Position numbers and translations under genes: made by a program. From Arthrobacter mobilis (GTDB taxonomy: Bacteria; Actinomycetota; Actinomycetes; Actinomycetales; Micrococcaceae): DNA of 64,000 nt. The first letter of the stretch is position 1; each line of letters starts with the position of its first letter. The notes beneath the pieces are model-generated. The model was not told the origin of the DNA. It searched no databases and worked only from the letters and a program-made list of their open reading frames with translations. Of the stretch, positions 1 to 10,223 are shown one piece after another. The stretch lies in the NCBI RefSeq assembly GCF_012395835.1, contig NZ_JAAZSQ010000002.1, positions 241,015-305,014 on the forward strand. Direction: 5' to 3'.

Positions 1-1
1 C

Positions 2-1267
2 GGCAACTCGCTGAACGTCCGAAGCCCGCATTCGCTGCAGCTGCTGATGGACTCGCTGCGCTACTGGGCCACGGAAATGCATGTGGACGGCTTCCGCTTC
101 GACCTGGCCTCCACCCTGGCCCGCGAGTTCTACGACGTGGACCGGCTCTCGTCCTTCTTTGAAATGGTGCAGCAGGACCCGGTGGTTTCCCAGTGCAAGC
201 TCATTGCCGAGCCCTGGGACGTGGGGCCCGGCGGCTACCAGGTGGGCAACTTCCCGCCGCTGTGGACCGAGTGGAACGGCAAGTACCGGGACACCGTGCG
301 CGACTTCTGGCGCGGCGAGCCTGCAACGCTGGGGGAGTTCGCCTCCCGGATCACCGGCTCCGCGGACCTCTACGAGGACACCGGGCGCCGGCCTTTCGCC
401 TCGATCAACTTCGTCACCGCGCACGACGGTTTCACGCTGCGGGACCTGGTTTCCTACAACGAGAAGCACAACGAGGCCAACGGCGAGGACAACAACGACG
501 GCGAGTCCCACAACCGGTCCTGGAACTGCGGGGCCGAGGGGCCCACCGACGACGAGGCGGTGCTGGCGCTGCGGGCCCGCCAGCAGCGCAACTTCCTGGC
601 CACCCTGCTGCTTTCCCAGGGCGTGCCGATGATCTCCCACGGGGACGAGCTGGGCCGGACCCAGCACGGCAACAACAACGCCTACTGCCAGGACTCGGCA
701 CTGACCTGGATCCACTGGGACGAGATGGACCAGCCGCTGCTGGAGTTCGTGGCCGCGGTGAACAAGCTCCGCGCCGAGCACCCCACGTTCCGCCGCCGCC
801 GGTTCTTCGACGGCCGCCCGGTACGGCGCGGCCAGGGCGAGGCCCTGCCGGACATCGACTGGCTGGGCACCGACGGGCTGCCGATGCAGCCCGAGGACTG
901 GGACTCCGGCTTCGGCCGGTGCATCGGGGTCTTCCTCAACGGCCAGGGCATCCGCGGAATGAACGAGCGGGGCGAGCGCATCACGGATGTGAACTTCCTG
1001 GCGTACTTCAATGCCCATGACGAGGAAGTGGTCTTCGTGCTGCCGCCCAAGGAGTACTCCCCGAAGTGGGATGCGGTGATTGACACCGCGGGAGAGTATG
1101 CCGAGTCGGAGCCGCACCAGGCCGGCCGGAAAATCACCCTCCAGGCCAAGTCCATGGTGGTGCTCCGGGCGTACCAGGAACCCGAAACCGAACCGGACCA
1201 CTCGGTGGCCGCCTCGCTTGCGGCACTGGCGGGCAACACGGTCGTGACCCCGAAGCCGGCCAAATGA
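2..1267 (+). CDS. glgX: Glycogen debranching enzyme GlgX/TreX, 5'-truncated by window edge
   Basis: This is the C-terminal 421 residues of a GH13 glycogen debranching enzyme, which cleaves alpha-1,6 branches to release linear maltodextrins. The frame is already open at base 2, and the first visible residues ([15 protein letters not shown]) are internal to the family, so the true start lies outside the window. The GH13 catalytic set is visible: the nucleophile Asp in [10 protein letters not shown], the acid/base Glu in AEPWDVG and the third Asp in TAHDGF. The stop overlaps the treY start (ATGA), which implies translational coupling. With treY and treZ it forms the trehalose-from-glycogen pathway known from Arthrobacter. 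Confidence 0.95.
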   Translation, partial: GNSLNVRSPHSLQLLMDSLRYWATEMHVDGFRFDLASTLAREFYDVDRLSSFFEMVQQDPVVSQCKLIAEPWDVGPGGYQVGNFPPLWTEWNGKYRDTVRDFWRGEPATLGEFASRITGSADLYEDTGRRPFASINFVTAHDGFTLRDLVSYNEKHNEANGEDNNDGESHNRSWNCGAEGPTDDEAVLALRARQQRNFLATLLLSQGVPMISHGDELGRTQHGNNNAYCQDSALTWIHWDEMDQPLLEFVAAVNKLRAEHPTFRRRRFFDGRPVRRGQGEALPDIDWLGTDGLPMQPEDWDSGFGRCIGVFLNGQGIRGMNERGERITDVNFLAYFNAHDEEVVFVLPPKEYSPKWDAVIDTAGEYAESEPHQAGRKITLQAKSMVVLRAYQEPETEPDHSVAASLAALAGNTVVTPKPAK

Positions 1268-3612
1268 GGACCCCGCGTTCGACCTACCGGCTGCAGATCC
1301 GCCCGGAGTTCGACCTGTTCGCCGCCGCCCGGCTGGTGCCCTACCTGCAGCAGCTGGGCGTGGACTGGGTCTACCTGTCCCCGATCCTGACGTCCGAGCC
1401 GGGATCGGACCACGGCTACGACGTCACCGACTTCACCACCGTGGATCCGGCCCGCGGCGGTGCGGCGGGACTGCAGGCGCTCTCGGAAGCAGCCCACGCG
1501 GCAGGCATGGGCGTGCTCGTGGATATCGTGCCGAACCACATGGGGGTGGCCACTCCGGCGAACAACCGCTGGTGGTGGTCCCTGCTGGCCGAAGGCCGCG
1601 GCAGCCGGTATGCCGAGGCCTTCGACGTCGACTGGGACGCCGGCGGCGGCAGGATCCGGCTGCCGGTGCTCGGTGACGGCCCGGACGAGCTGGACCAGCT
1701 GGAACTGGTGCGCGACGCCGGCACCGGCGCTGAACTGCGCTACTACGACCACCGGTTCCCGGTGGCCGCAGGTACCGCCGATGACGGCGCCGGCGCCCGC
1801 GAGGTGCACGACCGGCAGCACTACGAACTGGTGAACTGGCGCCGGGCCGACGCCGAGCTGAACTACCGACGCTTCTTCGGCGTCAATTCGCTGGCCGGGG
1901 TGCGCGTGGAGGTCCCCTGGGTGTTCGAGGAATCCCACGCCGAGATCAAGCGCTGGTTCGACGAGCGCCTGGTCGACGGGCTGCGGATCGACCACCCGGA
2001 CGGCCTGGCGGATCCTGCCGGGTACCTGGAGCGGCTGCACGAGCTGACCGGCGGCGCCTATGTGCTCGTGGAGAAAATCCTCGAACCGGGCGAGCAGTTG
2101 CCCGAACGCTGGCGCTGCCAAGGCACCACCGGCTACGACGCGCTCGCCGACGTGGACCGGCTGTTCACGGACGAGGCCGGCTGCCGGACGCTCACCGATG
2201 CGGCACAGCTGATGCCCTACCGGCAGATGATCCACGGCACCAAGCGGATGATCGCGGACGGGCTGCTGCACTCCGAGGTCCAGCGCCTGACCCGGCTGGT
2301 ACCGGCCTCCGCCGGACTGGACCGGGGAACGGCCGCGGACGCCCTGGCTGAACTGCTGGCCTGCTTCCCGGTCTACCGCAGCTACCTGCCCGACGGCGCC
2401 GGCTACCTGGCCGAGGCGGCGGTGGCCGCGCGCATCTACCGCCCGGACCTGGCACCGGCCATCGCGGCCCTGCTGCCGCTGCTGGACCCGATCCACCACG
2501 GATCCGGCGCGGAGCCGGGCGGGCTGACGGAACTGGCCGTGCGCTTCCAGCAGACCTCGGGCATGGTGATGGCCAAGGGGGTGGAGGACACCGCGTTCTA
2601 CCGCTATACCCGGCTGACGTCGCTCAACGAGGTAGGAGCCGACCCGTCCCACTGTGCACTCGAACCCTTCGCGCTGCATGCCGCGCTCATCCGGCGCCAG
2701 CAGGAACGGCCGCTGGCCATGACCGCGCTGAGCACGCACGACACCAAGCGCAGCGAGGATACCCGCGCACGGATCAGCGTCCTCTCCGAGATGCCGCAGG
2801 ACTGGATCGGGACCCTCCGGCAGCTCGAGGACGCCGCGCCGCTGGGGGACCGGCCGCTCGCGGACCTGCTGTGGCAGGCCCTTGCCGGCGCCTGGCCGCT
2901 GGACGCGGAGCGTGCGCACGCCTACGCCCTCAAAGCCGCCCGGGAGGCCGGCGACAGCACCCGGTGGACGGACCCGGACGAGGACTTCGAGAAACGGCTG
3001 GCCAGCGCCGTCGACGCCGCCTGCGGCGACACGGAGGCGAACCGGATCCTGGCGGAGCTGGCCGCCCGGCTGCAGCAGGCCGGCTGGACCAACTCGCTCT
3101 CCGCCAAGCTCGTCCAGCTCGCCATGCCCGGCGTGCCGGATGTCTACCAGGGCACCGAGTTCTGGGACCACTCGCTGGTGGATCCGGACAACCGGCGGCC
3201 GGTGGACTTCGAGGCCCGCCGCGAAGCCCTGGCCCGCCTCGACGCCGATGCCGGCACCGGTGCCATTCCCGGGATCGACGCCGGGGCCGCGGCCAAGATG
3301 CTGGTGGTCTCGCGCGCGCTGCGGCTGCGCCGCGACCGGCCGGAACTGTTCACCGGCTACGAGGCGGTGGCCGTCCGCGGCCAGGCCGCGGACCATGTCT
3401 TCGGCTTCGACCGCGGCGGCGCCGTCGTCCTGGCCACCCGGCTGCCGCTGGGACTGGAACACGGCGGCGGCTGGCACGACACCGCCGTCGTCCTGCCGGC
3501 GGGCAGCTGGCGGGATGAGTTGACCGGGCAGGCATTTGCCGGCGGTCACCAGGCAGTATCCGGGATATTCGCGCAGCTGCCGGTGGCGCTGCTGGCCAGG
3601 GAGGATGCATGA
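1264..3612 (+). CDS. treY: Malto-oligosyltrehalose synthase
   Basis: TreY isomerises the reducing-end alpha-1,4 bond of maltodextrins to alpha,alpha-1,1, giving maltooligosyl-trehalose in the cytoplasm. The 782-residue length fits the family. GH13 motifs are visible: [11 protein letters not shown] near residue 238 (nucleophile Asp), [11 protein letters not shown] near 266 (acid/base Glu) and [10 protein letters not shown] near 489 (third Asp). The N terminus (RSTYRLQ) is typical of TreY. The ATG overlaps the glgX stop, and its own stop overlaps the treZ ATG, so the three genes are very probably one transcript with coupled translation. I see no separate promoter. Confidence 0.96.
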   Translation: MRTPRSTYRLQIRPEFDLFAAARLVPYLQQLGVDWVYLSPILTSEPGSDHGYDVTDFTTVDPARGGAAGLQALSEAAHAAGMGVLVDIVPNHMGVATPANNRWWWSLLAEGRGSRYAEAFDVDWDAGGGRIRLPVLGDGPDELDQLELVRDAGTGAELRYYDHRFPVAAGTADDGAGAREVHDRQHYELVNWRRADAELNYRRFFGVNSLAGVRVEVPWVFEESHAEIKRWFDERLVDGLRIDHPDGLADPAGYLERLHELTGGAYVLVEKILEPGEQLPERWRCQGTTGYDALADVDRLFTDEAGCRTLTDAAQLMPYRQMIHGTKRMIADGLLHSEVQRLTRLVPASAGLDRGTAADALAELLACFPVYRSYLPDGAGYLAEAAVAARIYRPDLAPAIAALLPLLDPIHHGSGAEPGGLTELAVRFQQTSGMVMAKGVEDTAFYRYTRLTSLNEVGADPSHCALEPFALHAALIRRQQERPLAMTALSTHDTKRSEDTRARISVLSEMPQDWIGTLRQLEDAAPLGDRPLADLLWQALAGAWPLDAERAHAYALKAAREAGDSTRWTDPDEDFEKRLASAVDAACGDTEANRILAELAARLQQAGWTNSLSAKLVQLAMPGVPDVYQGTEFWDHSLVDPDNRRPVDFEARREALARLDADAGTGAIPGIDAGAAAKMLVVSRALRLRRDRPELFTGYEAVAVRGQAADHVFGFDRGGAVVLATRLPLGLEHGGGWHDTAVVLPAGSWRDELTGQAFAGGHQAVSGIFAQLPVALLAREDA

Positions 3613-5363
3613 GCACTGACTTCGCTGTATGGGCACCGAGGGCCGGCCGGGTGGACCTGGCGGTCGGATCGGACGGCCGCAGGCTGCCGCTGGAAGCTTC
3701 CGGGGGCGGCTGGTGGCGGCTGCCCGGCGCGGCAGCCGGGGGCCTCCCGGCGGGCGAACTGGATTATGGCTACAGCATCGACGGGTCCGACCCGCTGCCG
3801 GATCCGCGCTCGCGCCGCCAGCCCGAGGGCGTGCACAAGCTCTCGCGCACCTTCGACCCGTCGGCGCACCGCTGGCAGGATGCCGGCTGGCGCTCGCCCG
3901 GGCTGCACGGCAGCGTCATCTACGAACTGCATGTCGGCACCTTCACCCCGGAAGGGACCTTGGACGCCGCGGCCGGGAAACTGGAGTACCTGGCCGGGCT
4001 GGGGGTGGACTTCGTCGAACTGCTGCCGGTGAACGCCTTCAACGGCACCCACAACTGGGGCTACGACGGCGTGCTGTGGTTCGCGGTGCAGGAAACCTAC
4101 GGCGGTCCGGCGGCGTACCAGCGCTTCGTCGACCAGGCGCACCAGCACGGCATCGGCGTCATCCAGGACGTGGTCTACAACCATCTCGGCCCCAGCGGGA
4201 ACTACCTGCCGCAGTACGGGCCGTACCTGGCCGCCAACAGCGTGAACACCTGGGGCGACAGCGTGAACCTGGACGGGCCGGGCTCGGACGAGGTGCGTGC
4301 CTACATCCTGGACAACCTGCGGATGTGGTTCCACGACTACCACGTGGACGGCCTGCGGCTGGACGCCGTCCACGCCCTGCACGACGAACGTGCCGTGCAC
4401 CTGCTCGAGGAAGCCGCCGCGGCCACGGACGACTGGGCCCGCCAGCTGGACAAGCCGCTGTTCCTGATAGCCGAATCGGATATGAACAACCCCCGGCTGC
4501 TCGAACCCCGCACGGTCAACGGCTACGGGCTGGCCGCCCAGTGGAGCGACGACTTCCACCACGCCGCGCACGTGAACCTGACCGGCGAAACCCAGGGCTA
4601 CTATGCGGACTTCAATTCGCTGGCGGCGCTGGCCAAGGTGCTGAGCGGGGGGTTCTTCCACGACGGCAGTTATTCCTCCTTCCGCGAACGGCACCACGGC
4701 CGGCCGATCAATTCCACGCGGGTCGGCACGCACCAGCTGGTGGTCTGCACGCAGAACCATGACCAGATCGGCAACCGTGCCGCCGGGGACCGGATCACCG
4801 CGCACCTGGATTACGGTTCGCTGGCCGTCGCCGCCGTGCTGACCCTGGCCTCCCCGTTCACCCCCATGCTGTTCATGGGGGAGGAGTACGGCGCCTCCAC
4901 GCCCTGGCAGTTCTTCACGTCCCATCCCGAGCCCGAGCTCGGAGAAGCCACGGCCCAGGGCCGGCTGAAGGAGTTCGAGCGGATGGGCTGGGACCCGGCA
5001 ACCGTCCCCAACCCGCAGGACCCTGCCACCTTCGCCCGTTCGAAGCTGGACTGGGCCGAGGCCGAACAAGGCGACCACGCCCGGCTGCTGGAGTTGTACC
5101 GGGAACTGATCGCGCTGCGCCGCAAGACCCCGGAACTGACGGATCCCGATTTCACCGCCACCACGGTGGACTTCGACGAGGACGCCCGCTGGCTGGCCCT
5201 GCACCGCGGGGCCGTCACCGTGTGCCTGAATTTTGGTGCCGGGTCGCAGCACCTGGGGCCCGGGGTCGGCGAGATCCTGCTGGCCACCGATGACGGGATC
5301 CAGATGCGGGACGGAGGAGTGCAGCTGCCCGCGAAATCGGCAGCGATCCTGCGCCGGCAGTGA
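3609..5363 (+). CDS. treZ: Malto-oligosyltrehalose trehalohydrolase
   Basis: TreZ hydrolyses the alpha-1,4 bond next to the trehalose unit made by TreY and releases free trehalose. The protein has 584 residues: an N-terminal CBM48-like beta domain (about 1-90), then the GH13 barrel with [12 protein letters not shown] (near 245, nucleophile), [11 protein letters not shown] (near 286, acid/base) and [10 protein letters not shown] (near 381). The ATG overlaps the treY stop by four bases. It is the last gene of the trehalose operon, and nnr follows after a 46-base gap with its own ribosome binding site. Confidence 0.96.
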   Translation: MSTDFAVWAPRAGRVDLAVGSDGRRLPLEASGGGWWRLPGAAAGGLPAGELDYGYSIDGSDPLPDPRSRRQPEGVHKLSRTFDPSAHRWQDAGWRSPGLHGSVIYELHVGTFTPEGTLDAAAGKLEYLAGLGVDFVELLPVNAFNGTHNWGYDGVLWFAVQETYGGPAAYQRFVDQAHQHGIGVIQDVVYNHLGPSGNYLPQYGPYLAANSVNTWGDSVNLDGPGSDEVRAYILDNLRMWFHDYHVDGLRLDAVHALHDERAVHLLEEAAAATDDWARQLDKPLFLIAESDMNNPRLLEPRTVNGYGLAAQWSDDFHHAAHVNLTGETQGYYADFNSLAALAKVLSGGFFHDGSYSSFRERHHGRPINSTRVGTHQLVVCTQNHDQIGNRAAGDRITAHLDYGSLAVAAVLTLASPFTPMLFMGEEYGASTPWQFFTSHPEPELGEATAQGRLKEFERMGWDPATVPNPQDPATFARSKLDWAEAEQGDHARLLELYRELIALRRKTPELTDPDFTATTVDFDEDARWLALHRGAVTVCLNFGAGSQHLGPGVGEILLATDDGIQMRDGGVQLPAKSAAILRRQ

Positions 5364-5409
5364 CATCCGCCCCGGCCGTCCGACCCACTCGGCCATCTGG
5401 AGGAAAACC

Positions 5410-6945
5410 ATGATCAGGGCCTGGACCGGAACCCAGATCCGGGCCGCCGAAGCACCGTTGCTGGCTGCAGGCCAGGGCCCGGACCTGATGCAGCGGGCCG
5501 CGCACGGGTTGGCCAATGCCGTCGTCCGCGAACTCATCCGGCGCCGCGGCAAGGTCTACGGCTCCACCGTCGCGGTGCTGGCCGGCAGCGGCAATAACGG
5601 CGGTGACGCGCTGTACGCCGCAGCCGCGCTGGCCCGGCGCGGGGCCCGGACGACGGCGGTGCTCACCTCCGTGCGGTGCCATGCCGAGGCGCTGGCCGCC
5701 TTCCGGCATGCCGGCGGCAGAATCCTGCCGGCGGGCGGTGACCGTGACGGCCTGGCCCGCGAGTTCGCGACAGCCGACGTGCTGGTCGACGGCATTCTGG
5801 GAACCGGTGCTTCCGGCGGGCTGCGCGGCGAGGCCCGCGCGCTCGTTGCCGCCCTGCAGAAGCAGCTGGACAGGGCCGGGACGGCCGGCGGCGGCCCGCT
5901 GGTCGTGGCCTGCGATCTGCCCAGCGGTGTGGACGCGGACACCGGACAGCTGCACGAACCGGTGCTGCGCGCCGACCTCACCGTCACCTTCGGCGGCGCC
6001 AAGCTCGGACTGCTCGCGGACCCCGGTGCCGGCGCCGGCGGCCGGGTGCGGACGGTGGACATCGGGCTCGGCCCCTGGCTGGATGGACCGGCGCTGTGGC
6101 AGCTGGAACCGGAGGACGTTCCCGCGCTGTGGCCGGTCCCGGAACGCGCCGGCCACAAATATACCCGCGGGGTCCTGGGCATCGCCGCCGGTTCGGCCAG
6201 TTACCACGGAGCGGCGCTGTTGGCGGCTCAGGCGGCCGTTGCGACCGGCGTCGGCATGGTCCGCTACCTCGGACCCTCCGCCATCTGCAGCCAGCTGAAC
6301 CTGCTCGTTCCCGAGGTGGTCTGCGGCACCGGGACCGTGGGGCAGAACCGCTCCCAGGCCTGGCTGGTCGGCCCGGGCGCCACCGGGGACCCGGAGCAGG
6401 CGCAGCGGGCCCTGGATGCCTTCGGGACCGGTTTGCCGGTGGTGGCCGACGCCGGGGCGCTGGACCTGCTCCCGGACGGGCTGGGGCCGCACGTGGTGCT
6501 GACCCCGCACGCCGGGGAACTGGTCAGGATCCTCGGCGCCCAGGGCGTGCAGGCAGCCAGGGAAGACATCGAGGCCTCGCCGGCCGAGTACGCCCAACTC
6601 GCCGCCGGGCTGACCGGGGCAACGGTGCTGCTCAAGGGCGCGGCCACGGTGGTTTCCTCGCCCAACGGAACGCTGTTCAGCCAGGACAATGCCACCGCCT
6701 GGATGGCCACCGCCGGCAGCGGGGACACGTTGGCCGGCATTCTCGGCGCGCTCGCGGCGACGGTGCGTCCGGAGGCCCTGGACCGGGCCGGCATCGCCGG
6801 GCCGGACCATTTCGCGGCGGTCGCGGCACTGGCCGCCCTGGTGCACGGGCTGGCCGGCAGCACAGCGGCCGCCGGCGGGCCGGTTTCGGCAGGGGCCATC
6901 GGCAGGTCCGTCCCCGCGGTGGTGCGTGCGCTCCTGGCCGGGTGA
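5410..6945 (+). CDS. nnr: Bifunctional NAD(P)H-hydrate epimerase / ADP-dependent dehydratase
   Basis: This metabolite-repair enzyme restores damaged NADHX and NADPHX. The 511 residues comprise an N-terminal YjeF_N epimerase domain (about 1-215, with AGSGNNGGDAL near 57) and a C-terminal ribokinase-like dehydratase domain (about 225-505, with TAGSGDTLAG near 434 as the nucleotide-binding and catalytic motif). The frame is open further upstream into treZ, but the ATG at 5410 is preceded by GGAGG at good spacing and starts with the family's typical MIRAWTGTQIRAAE. It is probably transcribed with, or just after, the tre operon. Confidence 0.94.
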   Translation: MIRAWTGTQIRAAEAPLLAAGQGPDLMQRAAHGLANAVVRELIRRRGKVYGSTVAVLAGSGNNGGDALYAAAALARRGARTTAVLTSVRCHAEALAAFRHAGGRILPAGGDRDGLAREFATADVLVDGILGTGASGGLRGEARALVAALQKQLDRAGTAGGGPLVVACDLPSGVDADTGQLHEPVLRADLTVTFGGAKLGLLADPGAGAGGRVRTVDIGLGPWLDGPALWQLEPEDVPALWPVPERAGHKYTRGVLGIAAGSASYHGAALLAAQAAVATGVGMVRYLGPSAICSQLNLLVPEVVCGTGTVGQNRSQAWLVGPGATGDPEQAQRALDAFGTGLPVVADAGALDLLPDGLGPHVVLTPHAGELVRILGAQGVQAAREDIEASPAEYAQLAAGLTGATVLLKGAATVVSSPNGTLFSQDNATAWMATAGSGDTLAGILGALAATVRPEALDRAGIAGPDHFAAVAALAALVHGLAGSTAAAGGPVSAGAIGRSVPAVVRALLAG

Positions 6946-7048
6946 AGGCCGGCGGCGTCCGCGGTCTGCCATGAACGGGGCCGCTGGCCACCGGAGGATG
7001 CTGCGGCTACTGTGGGTTCCGTCCGTCGACGAACAGCGGAGGTTGTCC

Positions 7049-8512
7049 ATGACCATCACCCGAGACCTGATTATCAACGGCAAGCACGTGCCCGCCGCAT
7101 CCGGCAAGACCACCGAGGACCTCAACCCCTATACCGGCACCACCTACGCCACCGTGGCCGCTGCCGGCACGGAGGATGTGACCCGCGCGGTGGATGCGGC
7201 CGACGCCGCGGCGGAAGCATGGGCTGCGGCCCCGCCGTCGGCCCGGGCCAGGATTTTCCTCAAGGCGGCGGACATCCTCGAGTCCAGGACCGACGAAGGC
7301 GCGGCCCTGATGGCCCAGGAGGTCGGCGGTGTCCGGCCGTGGGCCGAGTTCAACCTCCACCTGGCAGCGGACATCATGCGTTCGGCGGCCGCCGCGACCA
7401 CGGCCCCCCAGGGCGAAGTGCTTGCGACGAACCTGCCGGGCAAGTACTCGCTGGGCCTGCGCCAGCCCTTTGGCGTGGTGGCGGCGATCTCGCCGTGGAA
7501 CGCCCCGTTCATCCTGGGCACCCGGGCCATCGCGATTCCCCTGGCCGTGGGCAACACCGTGGTGATGAAGCCGAGCGAGGACGCGCCGCTGTCCTGCGGT
7601 CTGTTCATCGCGGACGCCCTGCTGGAAGCAGGCATCCCCGAGGGCGTGCTGAACGTGGTGACGAACGCGCGCGAGGACGCGAACGAGGTCGTGGGCGCCC
7701 TGATCTCGGACAGCCGCGTCCGCTGCGTGAACTTCACCGGCTCCACCAAGGTCGGCAGGATCATCGGCACGCTGGCGGCGCAGAACCTCAAGCCGGCGGT
7801 CCTGGAACTTGGCGGCAAGAACTCCCTGGTGGTACTCAAGGACGCGGACATCGAGTATGCCGCCAGCGCGGCGACCTTCGGCGCCTTTATGAACGCCGGA
7901 CAGATCTGCATGTCCGTGGACCGCGTGCTCGTGGACCGGGCCGTTGCCGATGACTTCACCGCCCGCTTCACCGAAAAGGTGGCCAAGCTGCCCACCGGGG
8001 ACCCGAATGATCCCCGGACCTTCATCGGGCCGCAGGTGAACCAGGCAGCGGCGGACCGGCAGTACGGGCTGATCGACGACGCAGTGGCCAAGGGCGCCAC
8101 CGTCACCACCGGTGGGCAGCGGCTGCAGAACGCGGTGGTGCCGGCCACCGTGCTGACCGGGATCACCGATCAGATGCGGATCTTCGAGGAGGAAATCTTC
8201 GGCTCGGCGACCACAGTGCTGCCGGTGGACGGGCCCGAGGAAGCGGTGCAGCTGGCCAACAACACGAACTACGGTCTGACGGCCGGGGTTATTACCGAGA
8301 ACCTCTCGGAGGGCATCGAAGTGGCCCAGCGGCTGCGTACCGGAATTGTGCACGTCAACGACCAGCCGGTGGCGGATGAGCCGATGGCGCCGTTCGGCGG
8401 GATCAAGGAATCCGGCTACGGCAAGTTCGGTGGCCAGGCCGGGATCAACTCCTTCACCGAACTGCGCTGGGTCACGGTCCAGCACAAGGGCCACGCACAG
8501 TACCCGTTCTAG
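7049..8512 (+). CDS. NAD(P)-dependent aldehyde dehydrogenase (benzaldehyde/vanillin-type)
   Basis: This is a 487-residue ALDH superfamily enzyme that oxidises an aldehyde to the acid. It shows the Rossmann motif FTGSTKVGR (near 229), the general base Glu in LELGGKN (near 253) and the catalytic Cys in GQICMS (near 287). The ATG at 7049 has a strong CGGAGG ribosome site and precedes the typical N-terminal INGKHVPA. Overall it resembles the salicylaldehyde/vanillin dehydrogenase branch, but the substrate cannot be read from sequence. The aldo/keto reductase gene starts 45 bases downstream, so the pair may handle aldehydes together. Confidence 0.9.
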   Translation: MTITRDLIINGKHVPAASGKTTEDLNPYTGTTYATVAAAGTEDVTRAVDAADAAAEAWAAAPPSARARIFLKAADILESRTDEGAALMAQEVGGVRPWAEFNLHLAADIMRSAAAATTAPQGEVLATNLPGKYSLGLRQPFGVVAAISPWNAPFILGTRAIAIPLAVGNTVVMKPSEDAPLSCGLFIADALLEAGIPEGVLNVVTNAREDANEVVGALISDSRVRCVNFTGSTKVGRIIGTLAAQNLKPAVLELGGKNSLVVLKDADIEYAASAATFGAFMNAGQICMSVDRVLVDRAVADDFTARFTEKVAKLPTGDPNDPRTFIGPQVNQAAADRQYGLIDDAVAKGATVTTGGQRLQNAVVPATVLTGITDQMRIFEEEIFGSATTVLPVDGPEEAVQLANNTNYGLTAGVITENLSEGIEVAQRLRTGIVHVNDQPVADEPMAPFGGIKESGYGKFGGQAGINSFTELRWVTVQHKGHAQYPF

Positions 8513-8557
8513 GCACCGGCCCGAAAGCCAGGAGCGAACGAAAAACAGGAGGAACGC

Positions 8558-9649
8558 ATGTACCAGGCAGCTCAGGACCGCTACGGACAGATGCCCTACC
8601 GTCGGGTGGGCCGCAGCGGCCTGCAGCTGCCGGCGGTGTCGCTGGGACTCTGGCACAACTTCGGGGATGACAAGCCGTTCGAGGTCCAGCGCGCGGTGCT
8701 GCGGCGTGCCTTTGACCTGGGCGTGACGCACTTCGATTTGGCCAACAATTATGGTCCGCCCTATGGCTCGGCGGAGCGGAACTTCGGCCGGCACCTGGCG
8801 GAGGATTTCCGGCCGTACCGGGACGAGCTGATCATCTCGACGAAGGCCGGGTACGACATGTGGCCGGGCCCGTACGGGAACTGGGGCTCGCGGAAGTACC
8901 TGCTGGCCAGCCTGGACCAGTCGCTGGCCCGGATGGGGCTGGACTATGTGGACATCTTCTACAGCCACCGGCCGGATCCGGACACCCCGCTGGAGGAGAC
9001 CATGGGGGCACTGGATACGGCGGTACGCTCGGGCCGGGCGCTGTATGCGGGCATTTCCACCTACACCCCCGCGCAGACCCGGGAGGCAGCCAGGATCATG
9101 CGCGGCCTGGGCACGCCGCTGCTCATCCACCAGCCCTCCTATTCGATGCTCAACCGCTGGGTGGAGGAGGGCAGCCCCAGCCTGCTCGAGGTTGCCGAGG
9201 AGGAGGGCATGGGCGTGATCGCCTTCTCCCCGCTGGCGCAGGGCCTGCTGACGGACCGCTACCTCGATGGCGTCCCGGAGGATTCGCGGGCGGCGGCCGA
9301 CAAGTCCTTCGTCCCGGAGTGGCTCTCCGAACAGAACCTGGGCCGGGTGCGCGGGCTGAATGAGCTGGCGGCCGCCCGCGGGCAGTCGCTGGCCCAGCTG
9401 GCCATTGCCTGGACCCTGCGCGGGCTGCGCCGCGGCGTTCCGGTCGCCTCTGCCCTGATCGGCGCCTCCAGCGTGGAGCAGCTGGAGCAGAACCTCGCCG
9501 CGGTGCGCAAGCTCGACTTCACGCCGGCCGAGATCGAGGCCATCGACCGGTTTGCCGTCGAGTCCGGTATCGATCTGTGGCGGCAGCCGCCGGACCAGGA
9601 CGATGCTCGAGGACCCGCTGCCGCGCAGCGGACACAGCCGTTAGGTTAG
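8558..9649 (+). CDS. Aldo/keto reductase, YghZ/MgrA-like (L-glyceraldehyde 3-phosphate reductase type)
   Basis: This is a 363-residue NADPH-dependent TIM-barrel oxidoreductase. The catalytic tetrad is visible as Asp and Tyr in HFDLANNYGPP, Lys in ISTKAGYD and His in IFYSHRPD. NNYGPPYGSAE is characteristic of the YghZ/MgrA group, which reduces L-glyceraldehyde 3-phosphate and methylglyoxal-like aldehydes. An AGGAGGAA ribosome site precedes the ATG. The 3' end overlaps the convergent DUF3817 gene by nine bases. It may share a transcript with the upstream aldehyde dehydrogenase in aldehyde detoxification; that role is inferred. Confidence 0.9.
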   Translation: MYQAAQDRYGQMPYRRVGRSGLQLPAVSLGLWHNFGDDKPFEVQRAVLRRAFDLGVTHFDLANNYGPPYGSAERNFGRHLAEDFRPYRDELIISTKAGYDMWPGPYGNWGSRKYLLASLDQSLARMGLDYVDIFYSHRPDPDTPLEETMGALDTAVRSGRALYAGISTYTPAQTREAARIMRGLGTPLLIHQPSYSMLNRWVEEGSPSLLEVAEEEGMGVIAFSPLAQGLLTDRYLDGVPEDSRAAADKSFVPEWLSEQNLGRVRGLNELAAARGQSLAQLAIAWTLRGLRRGVPVASALIGASSVEQLEQNLAAVRKLDFTPAEIEAIDRFAVESGIDLWRQPPDQDDARGPAAAQRTQPLG

Positions 9650-10102
9650 CCAGGTATCGGGCGGGCCGAGGAACAGCAGGAAGCCGAACACGGCCGCCAC
9701 CCCGGCGAGCACGACGGCCAGAGCCGGGACGGGATGGCGCAGCACCCACGCCTGCGCCAGCTCGAGCGGGCCGCGCGGCGCCTCGCCGCCGTCGGCCAGC
9801 CGCCAGCCGCCGTTGAGCAGGCCCCGCCGGTCCAGCATTTTCTCGACAGGAACAGTGGCGTAGGGGACCACGGCCGAGGCCAGGGCCAGCAGTCCCGTCC
9901 CCGCGGACCACTTCTGGTTGACCCAGATGAAGCAGGTGGACGCCACGTAGCAGAGGAAGACGAAACCGTGCAGCCCGCCACCAATGCTGACCCCGGTTTC
10001 GGTGGTGTGCGTGACGTACTTGAGGAACAGGCCGAGCAGCAGCAGCGTCCAGGTGGCGGCCTCGGCCAGCGCGACGGCGCGGAACAGGGTGCGGGGAGAC
10101 AT
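9641..10102 (-). CDS. DUF3817 integral membrane protein
   Basis: This is a membrane protein of about 153 residues with roughly four hydrophobic segments and the DUF3817 signature: an N-terminal AEAATWTLLLLGLFLKY segment and HGFVFLCYVAS. Its function is unknown. I chose the ATG at 10102 because GAGG lies six bases upstream and it begins MSPRTLFRAVALAEA. An upstream in-frame ATG at 10159 would add a poorly conserved 19-residue tail. The gene is divergent from the TetR gene and shares its promoter region, including the tandem operator, so it may be co-regulated. A second DUF3817 gene lies near guaA. Confidence 0.82.
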   Translation of the reverse strand: MSPRTLFRAVALAEAATWTLLLLGLFLKYVTHTTETGVSIGGGLHGFVFLCYVASTCFIWVNQKWSAGTGLLALASAVVPYATVPVEKMLDRRGLLNGGWRLADGGEAPRGPLELAQAWVLRHPVPALAVVLAGVAAVFGFLLFLGPPDTWLT

Positions 10103-10170
10103 TGACGTCCTCGGATCGGGATCAAGAGCCGCCTCCACGTTACCGGGTGCCGCGCGCATCTGGTAAATCC

Positions 10171-10202
10171 TTGCATCCGGTGCATCTTTGCATCCAGTGC
10201 AA
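10171..10202. promoter_or_regulatory. Tandem palindromic operator, probable TetR-family binding site
   Basis: Two copies of a 15-bp element lie 17 bp apart. Copy 1 (10171-10185) is TTGCATCCGGTGCAT. Copy 2 (10188-10202) is TTGCATCCAGTGCAA, whose five-base arms TTGCA/TGCAA are a perfect inverted repeat. The element lies between the divergent DUF3817 gene and the TetR gene. Copy 2 overlaps a plausible -35 (TTGCAT, 10188-10193), 18 bp from a -10-like TAGGCT at 10212-10217. This placement fits autorepression by the adjacent regulator. Confidence 0.7.
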
Positions 10203-10223
10203 GCTTAGGGCTAGGCTGGCCGC

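Noticed and set aside
682-3636. Very long open frames antisense to treY and treZ
   Set aside because: They arise from the high GC and codon bias of the real genes on the plus strand; the antisense translations are low-complexity Gly/Arg/Gln/Ala-rich with no family motif.
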